NCBI RefSeq assembly: GCF_018128905.1
Contig: NZ_CP063808.1
Location: 6,882,001 to 6,946,000 of the forward strand
Source: Streptomyces sp. A2-16
GTDB lineage: Bacteria > Actinomycetota > Actinomycetes > Streptomycetales > Streptomycetaceae
DNA length: 64,000 nucleotides
Direction of reading: 5' to 3'
The first letter of the stretch is position 1; every line of letters starts with the position of its first letter. Shown one piece after another: positions 8,840-16,227 of this stretch. The position numbers and the translations under genes were made by a program. Below the pieces are notes generated by a model. It saw only the letters and a list, made by a program, of their open reading frames with translations, searched no databases and was not told where the DNA came from.

Positions 8840-9880
8840 CTATGCGGTGCGGCGCTTGGACAAGGTGAAGCTGAAGACCAGGGCGAGGATGAGGACCGCG
8901 CCCTCGACGACGTCCTGGGTGTAGTACGGCAGGCCCTTGATGGTCAGGCCGGTGGTGATGATGCCGATGAGCACCGCGCCGAGGGCGGTGCCCCAGACGT
9001 TCGGACGGCCCCGGCCCAGCACCGAGGTGCCGACCAGCGCCACCGCCACGGCCTCCAGGAGCTGCGAGGTCCCAGCCGAGACGTCGCCCTGGCCGATGCG
9101 GGACGCCAGGATCAGACCGCCGATGGAGGCGAGGACGCCGGAGAGGACATACGCCAGGGCGCGGTAGCCGCCGACGCGGATGCCGGCCAGGCGGGAGGCC
9201 TCCGGGTTGGCGCCGATCGCGTAGAGCACGCGGCCCCAGCGGGTGCGGGCCAGGAAGACCCAGGCGGCGACGGTCAGGCCGGCGAAGATCAGTACCGAGA
9301 CGGGGACGCCGAGGACGGTCCCGCGGTCGATCTTCAGGAAGCCGGCGGTGAACTTGCCGGGGGCGGTGCTGCCGTCGTCCATCGTCATGCCCGGGGTGAT
9401 CGACTGACCGTCGACCAGGATGAGTTTGCTGCCCTGGATGACGAACATGGTGCCGAGGGTGGCGAGCATGTCGGGGATCTTCAGTACGACGATCAGGAAG
9501 GCGTTGAGGAGACCCGCGAGGGCGCCCGCCGCGAGGACCGCGAGGATCGCGACCGTGCCGATCTGGTTGTGGACGACCATCGTCTGGGCGGCGACCGAGA
9601 CTCCGAGGCCGGCGACCGCGCCGACCGACATGTCCATTCCGCCGACGGCCATGGTGAGGGTGACGCCGAGGCCGAGGATCGCGGCGACGGAGACGTAGCG
9701 GAGGGTGTCGAGGAGGGTCGCCGACTCGCGGAAGGAGCCCTCGCTCAGCGCGAAGTAGAGGAACAGCGCGACCGTGACGAAGATGAAGCCGTACTTGATG
9801 ACGGCGTTCTGGACGCGGACGGCCGTCCCGGCGGTGGGCGGCGTCGCCGTCTTCACCGGGGCGCTCTGGGTTGTGGTCAT
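8840..9880 (-). CDS. Ribose-type ABC transporter permease, probable methylthioribose importer
   Basis: A 346-residue inner-membrane permease of the RbsC/BPD-transp-2 family with 8-10 hydrophobic segments. The family signature GLGVTLTMAVGGMDMSVGAV lies near residue 70, and the NPEASRLAGIRVGGYRALAY coupling-helix region near residue 225. It is 26 bp after the ATPase gene and 11 bp before mtnK, all on one strand. RbsC-like permeases normally move pentoses or other small sugars. Operon membership with mtnK makes 5-methylthioribose the likely substrate; that assignment is inference. Short Ser/Thr/Pro-rich N-terminus before the first helix. Confidence 0.9.
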   Translation of the reverse strand: MTTTQSAPVKTATPPTAGTAVRVQNAVIKYGFIFVTVALFLYFALSEGSFRESATLLDTLRYVSVAAILGLGVTLTMAVGGMDMSVGAVAGLGVSVAAQTMVVHNQIGTVAILAVLAAGALAGLLNAFLIVVLKIPDMLATLGTMFVIQGSKLILVDGQSITPGMTMDDGSTAPGKFTAGFLKIDRGTVLGVPVSVLIFAGLTVAAWVFLARTRWGRVLYAIGANPEASRLAGIRVGGYRALAYVLSGVLASIGGLILASRIGQGDVSAGTSQLLEAVAVALVGTSVLGRGRPNVWGTALGAVLIGIITTGLTIKGLPYYTQDVVEGAVLILALVFSFTLSKRRTA

Positions 9881-9906
9881 GGCGTACTACCTCACGTGGG
9901 CCGGGG

Positions 9907-11439
9907 TCACACGGACGCCGAGATGGTCTGGATGACGCGGTCGCGCTCAGCGTCCTCGCCGTACGCGTCGAGGTGGATCTCACCGGCGGCGAGCACGACG
10001 ACCCGGTCCGCGATCTCCAGGACCTCGTCCACGTCGGCGGACAGCACGAGCACGGCGGCGCCCTCGGCGGCGAGGGTCCTCGCGCGGCGGCCGATGTCCC
10101 GGCGGGCGCCGATGTCCACGCCCCGGAAGGGTTCGTCCAGGATGAGGACGCGGGGTGTCTCGGCGAGCCAGCGGCCGACGACGACCTTCTGCTGGTTGCC
10201 GCCGGACAGCTCCTCCACGGTGCTGTGCTCGTCCCGGGCGACGACGCCGAGGGCCTCGATGGTGTCGCGGCCGAGGGCGTCCTCCTTCGAGCGCTGGACC
10301 AGTCCGGCCCTGGAGAGCGACTTCAGGAACGGCAGGGAGATGTTCTGGGCCAGTGACCAGCCGGGGACGAGCGCGTCGGCGTGCCGGTCCTCGGGGACCA
10401 GGTGGATGCCGTCGCGGATGGCGTCGGAGGGTCTTCTCGGCTCGTACGGCCTGCCGTCCAGTTCGACGGAGCCGGTCGCGAAGGGCTCGGCGCCGAACAG
10501 GCCGCGGGCCAGCTCGGTCTTGCCGGCGCCCAACAGGCCCACGACGCCGGTGACTTCGCCGGTACGCAGGTCCAGGTCAAGGGGCTTTCGGCCCGCGAAG
10601 AGCCGTACGCCGCGCAGGGAGAGCACGACCTCGCCCTCGGCGCCCTCCCGGACGGGCCGGGCCGTCGTCGCCTCGTGGGCCTGGGCCAGCATCGCGCGCA
10701 GGGCGCTGTCCCAGTCGAAGGGCCGCACCTGGTCCTCGGTGAGACGGCCGTCCCGCAGGACGACCAGGCGGTCGGCCAGGGCGTCGATCTCACCGAGGCG
10801 GTGGGAGACGTAGAGCACCGCTATACCGTCGCCGCGCATCCTCTCGACGAGCGCGAAGAGGCGTTCGGCCTCGGCGGCGGACAGGGCCGAGGTCGGCTCG
10901 TCGAGGATCAGCAGCCGGGGGCGGGTGGCCAGGGCGCGGGCGAGGATGAGCAACTGGCGGTCGGAGATGCCGAGTTCGGTGACGTCCTTCCTGAGGACGG
11001 CGTCGCTCCAGTCGAGGCCGAGGCCCGCCTGGATCTCGCGGGCGCGCTCCAGGACCCGGCGCCCGTTCAGGAACGGGTTCCCGCGCTTCTGCGCCAGCTC
11101 CTCGAAGACCAGGTTCTCGGCGACGGAGAGGCCGGGCACGATCCCCTCGCCGATGCGCTGGTGCACGGTCTGGATGCCCAACTGGCGGGCGGCGAGCGGC
11201 GACTGGAGAGCCGCGGGCTCCCCGGCGACCCGCACCTGACCGCCGTGTCCGGTGTGCACGCCCGACAGGATCTTGATCAGCGTGGACTTGCCCGCACCGT
11301 TCGCACCGAGCAGCGCGACCACGCTGCCCGGGGCGATGTCGAGGGTGACGGAGGCGAGGACGGTCTTGCCGCCGAAGGCCATGCTGACGTCGGTGAGACC
11401 GACGGCCGCCGGTGCGGGGCCGCTGTCAGTGGGCGACAT
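9907..11439 (-). CDS. Ribose-type ABC transporter ATPase (two ABC domains), probable methylthioribose importer
   Basis: A 510-residue RbsA-like protein with two tandem ABC domains. The first has Walker A GANGAGKST near residue 39 and Walker B LLILDEPTS near residue 165. The second has GLLGAGKTE near residue 293, the signature LSGGNQQKV near residue 410 and LILDEPFRGVDIG near residue 434. The first domain's signature reads LGISDRQLL rather than LSxGxxQ, a change common in this family. The ATG overlaps the end of the binding-protein gene by 14 bases, so the two are translationally coupled. It energises the permease encoded downstream. Confidence 0.92.
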   Translation of the reverse strand: MSPTDSGPAPAAVGLTDVSMAFGGKTVLASVTLDIAPGSVVALLGANGAGKSTLIKILSGVHTGHGGQVRVAGEPAALQSPLAARQLGIQTVHQRIGEGIVPGLSVAENLVFEELAQKRGNPFLNGRRVLERAREIQAGLGLDWSDAVLRKDVTELGISDRQLLILARALATRPRLLILDEPTSALSAAEAERLFALVERMRGDGIAVLYVSHRLGEIDALADRLVVLRDGRLTEDQVRPFDWDSALRAMLAQAHEATTARPVREGAEGEVVLSLRGVRLFAGRKPLDLDLRTGEVTGVVGLLGAGKTELARGLFGAEPFATGSVELDGRPYEPRRPSDAIRDGIHLVPEDRHADALVPGWSLAQNISLPFLKSLSRAGLVQRSKEDALGRDTIEALGVVARDEHSTVEELSGGNQQKVVVGRWLAETPRVLILDEPFRGVDIGARRDIGRRARTLAAEGAAVLVLSADVDEVLEIADRVVVLAAGEIHLDAYGEDAERDRVIQTISASV

Positions 11440-12523
11440 TCGAGATCCAGTCCGCGGTCGAGACCTGGGACAGGTTCAGCGCGGGCAGGGCCGTCCGCAG
11501 CTGGTCCATGTTCTCGATCTTCTTCTCGCGCAGGAAGTCCTGGGTGATGGCGACGGCCGGGAACTCCACCGAGGTCTTGTTCAGCTGACCGGCCAGCTCC
11601 AGGGCGGTCGTACGGACGACGGCGGCGCCGACCGCGGACGGGTCGGTGCCGGCCGTGGCGACCCACGGGCTGTCGGCGGCGGTCATCTGCTGGATGTCGG
11701 CGTTGGAGACGTCCGCGCCGAACACCTTCACCTTGTCCTGGAGCTTCTTGTTCTGGACGGCGAGGACGGTGCCCTTGGCGAGCTCGTCGTAGGGCGCGAA
11801 GATCCCGGTCACGTCCGCGTGCTGGGTGAGGGCGGCGGAGACCAGCGGGACGTTGTCGGTGGCCGTGGAGTCGGTGACCTTGCCGACCTTGAACTGCTGC
11901 TTCCAGCCCTGCGCGGCGAGTTCCTTCGCCCAGACGGTGTTCCGCTTGTCGAGGGCGGCGTAGCCGGCGACGTTGACATAGCCGACCTTGGCGTCCTTGC
12001 CGAGGTCCTTGGACATGACGTCGAGGACGGCCTGGGCCATGCTGGCGTCGTCCTGCTCGGTGCTGACCACGCCCTTGGTGGAGGTCTCGACGTCGTAGAC
12101 GACGACCTTGATGCCCTTCTTGACGGCCTTGTCGATCTCCGGCTGGATCGTCGCCGGGAAGCCGTGGTCGATGATGATCGCCTTGGCTCCGGAGTTGATC
12201 GCCGAGGACAGGTCGGTGGCCTGCTTGGCGTTGTCGGCCTGGGCGTCGTACACGGTCAGGTCGATGCCGAGGGCCTTGGCCTGGGCCTTGGCGCCGTTGC
12301 CCCACTGCTCGAAGTAGTCGCCGGCGCCGCTCTGCCGGACCAGGGCCACCTTGACCGCGCCCGCGCTGAAGGGGGCCGGCTTCTTGCCGGTGGCGGCGGA
12401 GGCGGAGGCGGCGGTGTCGCCGGTGTTCTTGGACGCGTCCGTGGACTGCGAGCAGCCGGAGAGCACGAGGGCGGAGACGGACGCGAGGGAGAGCGCGGCG
12501 AAGGGCAGACGGATGCGGGACAT
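11426..12523 (-). CDS. Sugar-binding lipoprotein of the ABC importer, probable methylthioribose receptor
   Basis: A 365-residue periplasmic-binding-type lipoprotein (Peripla_BP_4, RbsB-like). The signal peptide ends in the lipobox VLSGC near residue 22, followed by a Ser/Thr/Ala-rich linker. The mature part starts VKVALVRQSGAGDYFEQW, a sugar-binding fold opening, and later has the region ADSPWVATAGTDP. I chose the ATG at 12521-12523 because it gives an intact signal peptide behind GGAG; the longer reading frame upstream adds 26 residues with no signal. First gene of the importer-mtnK operon, downstream of a leader peptide. Ligand specificity cannot be read from the sequence. Confidence 0.9.
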   Translation of the reverse strand: MSRIRLPFAALSLASVSALVLSGCSQSTDASKNTGDTAASASAATGKKPAPFSAGAVKVALVRQSGAGDYFEQWGNGAKAQAKALGIDLTVYDAQADNAKQATDLSSAINSGAKAIIIDHGFPATIQPEIDKAVKKGIKVVVYDVETSTKGVVSTEQDDASMAQAVLDVMSKDLGKDAKVGYVNVAGYAALDKRNTVWAKELAAQGWKQQFKVGKVTDSTATDNVPLVSAALTQHADVTGIFAPYDELAKGTVLAVQNKKLQDKVKVFGADVSNADIQQMTAADSPWVATAGTDPSAVGAAVVRTTALELAGQLNKTSVEFPAVAITQDFLREKKIENMDQLRTALPALNLSQVSTADWISNVAH

Positions 12524-12642
12524 GAGGGGCTCCAGGTGCGGGGTGGTGCGAAGGGATGAAGGGAAGGCTCGGCCCGGAGCAGGGGGACAGGAATGCGCCA
12601 CCGCACAGACGGGGGGCGGGCAGGCCGGGGCTCCGGAAGGGG

Positions 12643-12714
12643 TCAGCGACAGCTGGCTGTGGTCGACCGGAGCAAGTCCACGTACAGCCGCCGCACGAGC
12701 AGCAGCGTCTTCAT
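12643..12714 (-). CDS. Putative 23-residue leader peptide ahead of the importer-mtnK operon
   Basis: Reads MKTLLLVRRLYVDLLRSTTA and ends SCR, then TGA. The LVRRxxVDLxR...CR pattern matches the small leader peptides that precede sulfur-metabolism operons in Streptomyces (family recalled, not searched). The ATG follows a CATGAT -10 by only six bases, so the transcript is probably leaderless. After the stop, CCGGAGC can pair with GCTCCGG about 60 bases on, a possible attenuator stem. The single Cys codon is next to last. A role as a cysteine- or sulfur-sensing attenuator for the import operon is inference. Confidence 0.6.
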   Translation of the reverse strand: MKTLLLVRRLYVDLLRSTTASCR

Positions 12715-12720
12715 ACGCAG

Positions 12721-12750
12721 ATCATGAGAACGATTTCAGCCACGCGTCAA
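12721..12750 (-). promoter_or_regulatory. Promoter of the importer-mtnK operon
   Basis: On the reverse strand TTGACG (12745-12750), an 18-base spacer and CATGAT (12721-12726). The predicted start site falls on or next to the leader peptide ATG at 12714. Confidence 0.6.
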
Positions 12751-12766
12751 AGAAATGGAACCGCTT

Positions 12767-12781
12767 TCTCACCAGGTGAGA
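12767..12781. promoter_or_regulatory. 15-bp palindrome, candidate operator in the divergent salvage promoter region
   Basis: TCTCACCAGGTGAGA is a perfect palindrome around the central A. It lies just upstream of the -35 of the importer promoter and between the two leader peptides, where a shared regulator of both arms would bind. The regulator is unknown; the GntR protein at 16228 is one candidate. The rest of gap 12524-13043 holds the two leader peptides and their short downstream leaders. Confidence 0.45.
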
Positions 12782-12865
12782 CATCGACTACGTCACACCC
12801 GGCCCAGGTCACGGCCGGAGTTACCATCGCTGGACCGGCACCCGACCCGGCACCGTGAGGCCCTG

Positions 12866-12940
12866 ATGACGACACCTGGCGCGAAAGCGACGCACATGCC
12901 CTGCATGCGCCGCTGTTGCCGCGCGCTGTGTCGCGGCTGA
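12866..12940 (+). CDS. Putative Cys/Met-rich 24-residue leader peptide ahead of mtnD-mtnC-mtnB
   Basis: An ATG frame of 24 codons ending in HMPCMRRCCRALCRG and TGA. It has four Cys codons, two adjacent, and two internal Met codons, in a genome where both are scarce. It ends 103 bases before mtnD, behind GTGAGG. Inverted repeats lie between it and mtnD: GTCCGG / CCGGAC (12989-12994 and 13009-13014), and GGAG / CTCC (13032-13035 and 13039-13042), which would sequester the mtnD Shine-Dalgarno. This looks like translation-coupled attenuation responding to cysteine or methionine supply. No protein evidence can be had from sequence. Confidence 0.55.
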   Translation: MTTPGAKATHMPCMRRCCRALCRG

Positions 12941-13043
12941 CCGATCGCTGCCGCTCCCCCGTCGCCGCCCCTCTTCCTCCCCCGCCCGTCCGGTGCTTGT
13001 CTCGGTATCCGGACTTCCCTTCCAGAGCCCTGGAGTTGCTCCC

Positions 13044-13643
13044 ATGACGCTGCTGACCACCTGGTCCGAGTCCGGCCCCGAGACCCTGGTCCGCCGCACC
13101 TCGGACCCCGCCGAGATCGCCGAGGCGCTGAAGCCGCTCGGAGTGCGCTACGAGCAGTGGCCGGTCCGCGAGGACGTCCCGTTCGACGCCGACAGCGAGA
13201 CCGTGTTCGCCGCCTACGGCCCCGAGATCGACAAGCTGAACGCCGAGGAGGGCTTCACCACGGTGGACGTCCTCGGTCTGCATCCGAGCGACGACCCGGA
13301 GTTCCCCGCGAAGGCCAGGGCGGCCCGCGAGAAGTTCCTCCAGGAGCACACCCACGACGACGATGACGAGGTGCGCTTCTTCGTCTCCGGCTCCGGGATC
13401 TTCTACCTGCACGTGAGCGGCGAGGTGCACGCGGTCCTCTGCGAGAAGGGCGACCTGCTGGGCGTGCCGCGCGGCACCACCCACTGGTTCGACATGGGCA
13501 CCAGCCCGTCCTTCACCGCGATCCGCTTCTTCCACGAGGAGGACGGCTGGGTCGGCAACTTCACCGGCTCCACCATCGCCTCCCGCTTCCCGGACTACGA
13601 CACCATCGCGGCGGGCCACGAGGCTGACAGGGCCGCCGCGTGA
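13044..13643 (+). CDS. mtnD: Acireductone dioxygenase
   Basis: A 199-residue cupin. With iron it converts the acireductone 1,2-dihydroxy-5-methylthiopentene to the keto acid precursor of methionine. The metal-binding motif EHTHDDDDEVRFFVSGSG lies near residue 101, giving two His and one Glu, and the last His is in GTTHWFDMG near residue 149. Length is typical for bacterial ARD. I chose the ATG at 13044 because TGGAG precedes it; a longer in-frame start adds 17 unlikely residues. First structural gene of mtnD-mtnC-mtnB; its stop overlaps the mtnC GTG by four bases. Confidence 0.93.
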   Translation: MTLLTTWSESGPETLVRRTSDPAEIAEALKPLGVRYEQWPVREDVPFDADSETVFAAYGPEIDKLNAEEGFTTVDVLGLHPSDDPEFPAKARAAREKFLQEHTHDDDDEVRFFVSGSGIFYLHVSGEVHAVLCEKGDLLGVPRGTTHWFDMGTSPSFTAIRFFHEEDGWVGNFTGSTIASRFPDYDTIAAGHEADRAAA

Positions 13644-14368
13644 GCGTGCGGGACCTGACGTACGCCGTCGACGCCGTGGTGCTCGACATCGAGGGCACCA
13701 CGAGCGCGACGGGGTTCGTCGTCGACGTGCTCTACCCGTACTCCCGCTCGCGGTTCGCCGCGCTGCTCGCCGAGCGGTCCGAGGACCCGGAGGTGGCGCG
13801 CGCCGTCGCCCAGGTGCGCGAGGAGATCGGTGACCCGGACGCCGGTGCCGCCGAGGTCGAGAAGGCGCTCGACACCTGGCTCGACCAGGACCGCAAGGCG
13901 ACCCCGCTGAAGACCCTCCAGGGCCTCATCTGGTCAGAGGGCTTCGCCCGGGGGGACCTCGTCTCGCACTTCTACGACGACGTCGTGCCGGAGTTGCGCG
14001 CCTGGCACTCGGCAGGCGTACGGCTCTACGTCTACTCGTCGGGGTCCGTCGCCGCGCAGCGGGCGTGGTTCGCCAACAGCCCGCAGGGCGACCTGACTTC
14101 GCTGGTCTCCGGGCTCTACGACACCGAGAACGCCGGACCCAAGCAGGAGGCCCGGTCGTACCGCCGGATCGCCTCGGCGACCGGTGTCGCGCCGGACCGT
14201 CTGCTGTTCCTCTCCGACCGGCCCGGCGAGCTGGACGCGGCCCGCGAGGCCGGCTGGCGGGCGGTCGGGATACGGCGGCCCGGGGAGCCGTACTTCGAGC
14301 AAGGCGTCGGCGATCACGCTGCGGCGGGGACGTTCGACGAGATCACCGTTTCAAGGAGCTCTTCGTGA
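13640..14368 (+). CDS. mtnC: Enolase-phosphatase E1 (acireductone synthase)
   Basis: A 242-residue HAD-superfamily enzyme that enolises and then dephosphorylates 2,3-diketo-5-methylthiopentyl-1-phosphate, doing in one chain what MtnW and MtnX do in Bacillus. The catalytic motif VVLDIEGTTSATGFV is near residue 14, motif II YVYSSGSVAAQR near residue 131, and motif III-IV FLSDRPGELDAAREAG near residue 192. Length matches the family (about 230-260). The GTG start overlaps the mtnD stop, and its own stop overlaps the mtnB start, so the three genes are translationally coupled. Confidence 0.94.
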   Translation: MSVRDLTYAVDAVVLDIEGTTSATGFVVDVLYPYSRSRFAALLAERSEDPEVARAVAQVREEIGDPDAGAAEVEKALDTWLDQDRKATPLKTLQGLIWSEGFARGDLVSHFYDDVVPELRAWHSAGVRLYVYSSGSVAAQRAWFANSPQGDLTSLVSGLYDTENAGPKQEARSYRRIASATGVAPDRLLFLSDRPGELDAAREAGWRAVGIRRPGEPYFEQGVGDHAAAGTFDEITVSRSSS

Positions 14369-14973
14369 CCGCCCACATCACCGCACTCGACCTCGAGGAG
14401 GCGGGGGCCGTCCTCGCCGCCGAGTCCGCCCGCTTCGCCTCCTTCGGCTGGATGCGGGGCACCTCGGGGAACCTCTCCGTCGTGCTCGCCCGTGAGCCGC
14501 TGCTGCTCGCCGTGACCGCCAGCGGCCACGACAAGGGTGAACTGACGCCCGCCGACGTGGTGTTGGTGGACGGGCAGGGAGCGGCCGTGCAGGGCGGGAA
14601 GCCGTCCGCGGAGGCCGAGCTGCACGCGCGTGTGGCCGCGCTCACCGGGGCCGGCGCCGTGGTCCATGTGCACACCGTCGCCTCGGTGGCGATGGGCCGG
14701 CGTGAACCGGGCGGGATCGCCCTCCGCGACCTGGAGATGCTCAAGGGGGTCGGCGTGCCCGCGCACGACGTCGAGGTGACCCTGCCGGTGATCGCCAACA
14801 GCCAGGACATGAAGGTGCTCGGCGACCGCCTGGAGGAGGCGCGGGACCCACGGATGCCGGCGGTCGTGGTGGCCGGGCACGGGCTGTACGTGTGGGGCGC
14901 CGATCCGCGCCAGGCTCGGCATCACACCGAAGTGGTGGAGTGGCTGCTGGAGTTGGAGCTCACGGGCCGCTGA
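14365..14973 (+). CDS. mtnB: Methylthioribulose-1-phosphate dehydratase
   Basis: A 202-residue class II aldolase/adducin-fold enzyme that dehydrates methylthioribulose-1-phosphate to the diketone used by MtnC. The zinc-binding HVHTVASV lies near residue 98 and a third His in AGHGLYVWG near residue 171. WMRGTSGNLS near residue 28 is the class II aldolase phosphate-binding motif. I take the GTG at 14365, which overlaps the mtnC stop by four bases and follows CAAGGAG. Last gene of the mtnD-mtnC-mtnB operon. Its substrate is made by MtnA, encoded convergently downstream. Confidence 0.92.
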   Translation: MTAHITALDLEEAGAVLAAESARFASFGWMRGTSGNLSVVLAREPLLLAVTASGHDKGELTPADVVLVDGQGAAVQGGKPSAEAELHARVAALTGAGAVVHVHTVASVAMGRREPGGIALRDLEMLKGVGVPAHDVEVTLPVIANSQDMKVLGDRLEEARDPRMPAVVVAGHGLYVWGADPRQARHHTEVVEWLLELELTGR

Positions 14974-15016
14974 GACGACGGAAGGGATCCCCGGGCCGGG
15001 GGTCCCTTCGTCCGTC
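14974..15016. terminator. Bidirectional terminator between mtnB and mtnA
   Basis: Inverted repeat GACGACGGAAGGGATCCCC paired with GGGGTCCCTTCGTCCGTC across a short loop, in the 51-base gap between two convergent genes. Confidence 0.8.
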
Positions 15017-15024
15017 GCGAGGGG

Positions 15025-16056
15025 TCACTTCAGCCGGTCGCCGGGGAGTTCGCCCGCCGAGACCTCCAGCACGCCCCGCTCGGTGACGAGGCCCGTCACC
15101 AGCCGCCCCGGTGTCACGTCGAACGCCGGGTTGTGGCCGCGAGACTCGGCCGGAGCCGTGCGGACCCCCGCCCACTCCAGCACCTCGGACTCCGCCCGGA
15201 GCTCGATGTGGATGTCGTCGCCGGTCGCGGTGGAGAGGTCCACCGTGGTGGTGGGGGCCGCCACCAGGAAGGGTATGCCGACGTAGGCGCAGGCCAGGGC
15301 GATTGCCACGGTGCCCACCTTGTTCGCCGTGTCGCCGTTCGCCGCGATGCGGTCGGCGCCGACGACCGCCGCGTCGACCTCACCACGCAGAATCGTTCCT
15401 GCAGCTGCTCCGTCCACCTGGACGCGGTGCGGGATGCCCTCCTGGACCAGCTCCCAGGCGGTGAGCCGGGACCCCTGGAGCAGGGGACGGGTCTCGTCGG
15501 CGTGGACGACCTCCAGGCGTCCGCGCGCGTGCAGTTCGCGGATGACGCCGAGGGCCGTGCCCCACCCGGCCGTCGCGAGCGCACCCGTGTTGCAGTGCGT
15601 CAGAATCCTCAACGGCCGCTCCGCGCCGACCTTTTCGAGCAGCCAGTCGGCACCGAAGGCCCCCATCGCCCGGTTCGCCCCGACGTCCTCGCGCTGGACG
15701 GCGGCGGCCTCCTCGAGGACCGCGTCGAGACCTTCGGGCAGACGCGCCGCGACCCGGTCGACGCAGACCATGAGGTTGACGGCCGTGGGACGGGCCTCCC
15801 GGATGCGGGCGACCGCCTCGAGGAGCTGTCCGTCCGTCCAGCTCTCCCGCTCGCACTGGAGCAGCGCGATCGCGACTCCGTAGGCTCCGGCCGCCCCGAT
15901 CGCGGGTGCGCCCCGCACCACGAGGCGCTGGATCGCGTCGACCAGAGTGTCCACATCGCGGACATCCACGGTCTCGGTGCGGTGCGGCAGCAGGGTCTGG
16001 TCCATGAGCGCGAGTCCGGATCCGGTCCACTCGACAGCGCGCAGTTCCTGGGGCAT
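15025..16056 (-). CDS. mtnA: 5-methylthioribose-1-phosphate isomerase
   Basis: A 343-residue member of the eIF2B/MtnA family that isomerises methylthioribose-1-phosphate (made by MtnK) to methylthioribulose-1-phosphate (used by MtnB). Family motifs are RGAPAIGAAGAYG near residue 47, the catalytic-Cys region HCNTGALATAGWGTALG near residue 151, and VVGADRIAANGDTANKVGT near residue 224, which carries the catalytic Asp. The ATG at 16054-16056 follows AGGAG; an upstream in-frame ATG lacks this and would add 42 odd residues. Monocistronic, convergent with mtnB and divergent from the GntR gene. Confidence 0.94.
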   Translation of the reverse strand: MPQELRAVEWTGSGLALMDQTLLPHRTETVDVRDVDTLVDAIQRLVVRGAPAIGAAGAYGVAIALLQCERESWTDGQLLEAVARIREARPTAVNLMVCVDRVAARLPEGLDAVLEEAAAVQREDVGANRAMGAFGADWLLEKVGAERPLRILTHCNTGALATAGWGTALGVIRELHARGRLEVVHADETRPLLQGSRLTAWELVQEGIPHRVQVDGAAAGTILRGEVDAAVVGADRIAANGDTANKVGTVAIALACAYVGIPFLVAAPTTTVDLSTATGDDIHIELRAESEVLEWAGVRTAPAESRGHNPAFDVTPGRLVTGLVTERGVLEVSAGELPGDRLK

Positions 16057-16118
16057 TTCGGGGCACTCCTGATGTTTCACTGGGTCTCGCCACCGTACAT
16101 GACCTGCGCGTACCACCA

Positions 16119-16133
16119 TTCGAGATATTCGAA
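16119..16133. promoter_or_regulatory. Palindrome TTCGAGATATTCGAA between mtnA and the GntR gene
   Basis: Arms TTCGA and TCGAA flank a five-base centre. It lies midway in the 171-bp divergent gap, where FadR-type GntR proteins usually bind to control themselves and the neighbour. A CATAAT hexamer at 16169-16174 could be the -10 of the GntR gene. Confidence 0.4.
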
Positions 16134-16227
16134 CATACATCGGATCCGGGGCGGTGCCGGGCAGCCTCCATAATGAGCTCACACATCCGACGTCTCAGCG
16201 CACCGCGGGGCGAAAAGGAGGCCGGAC

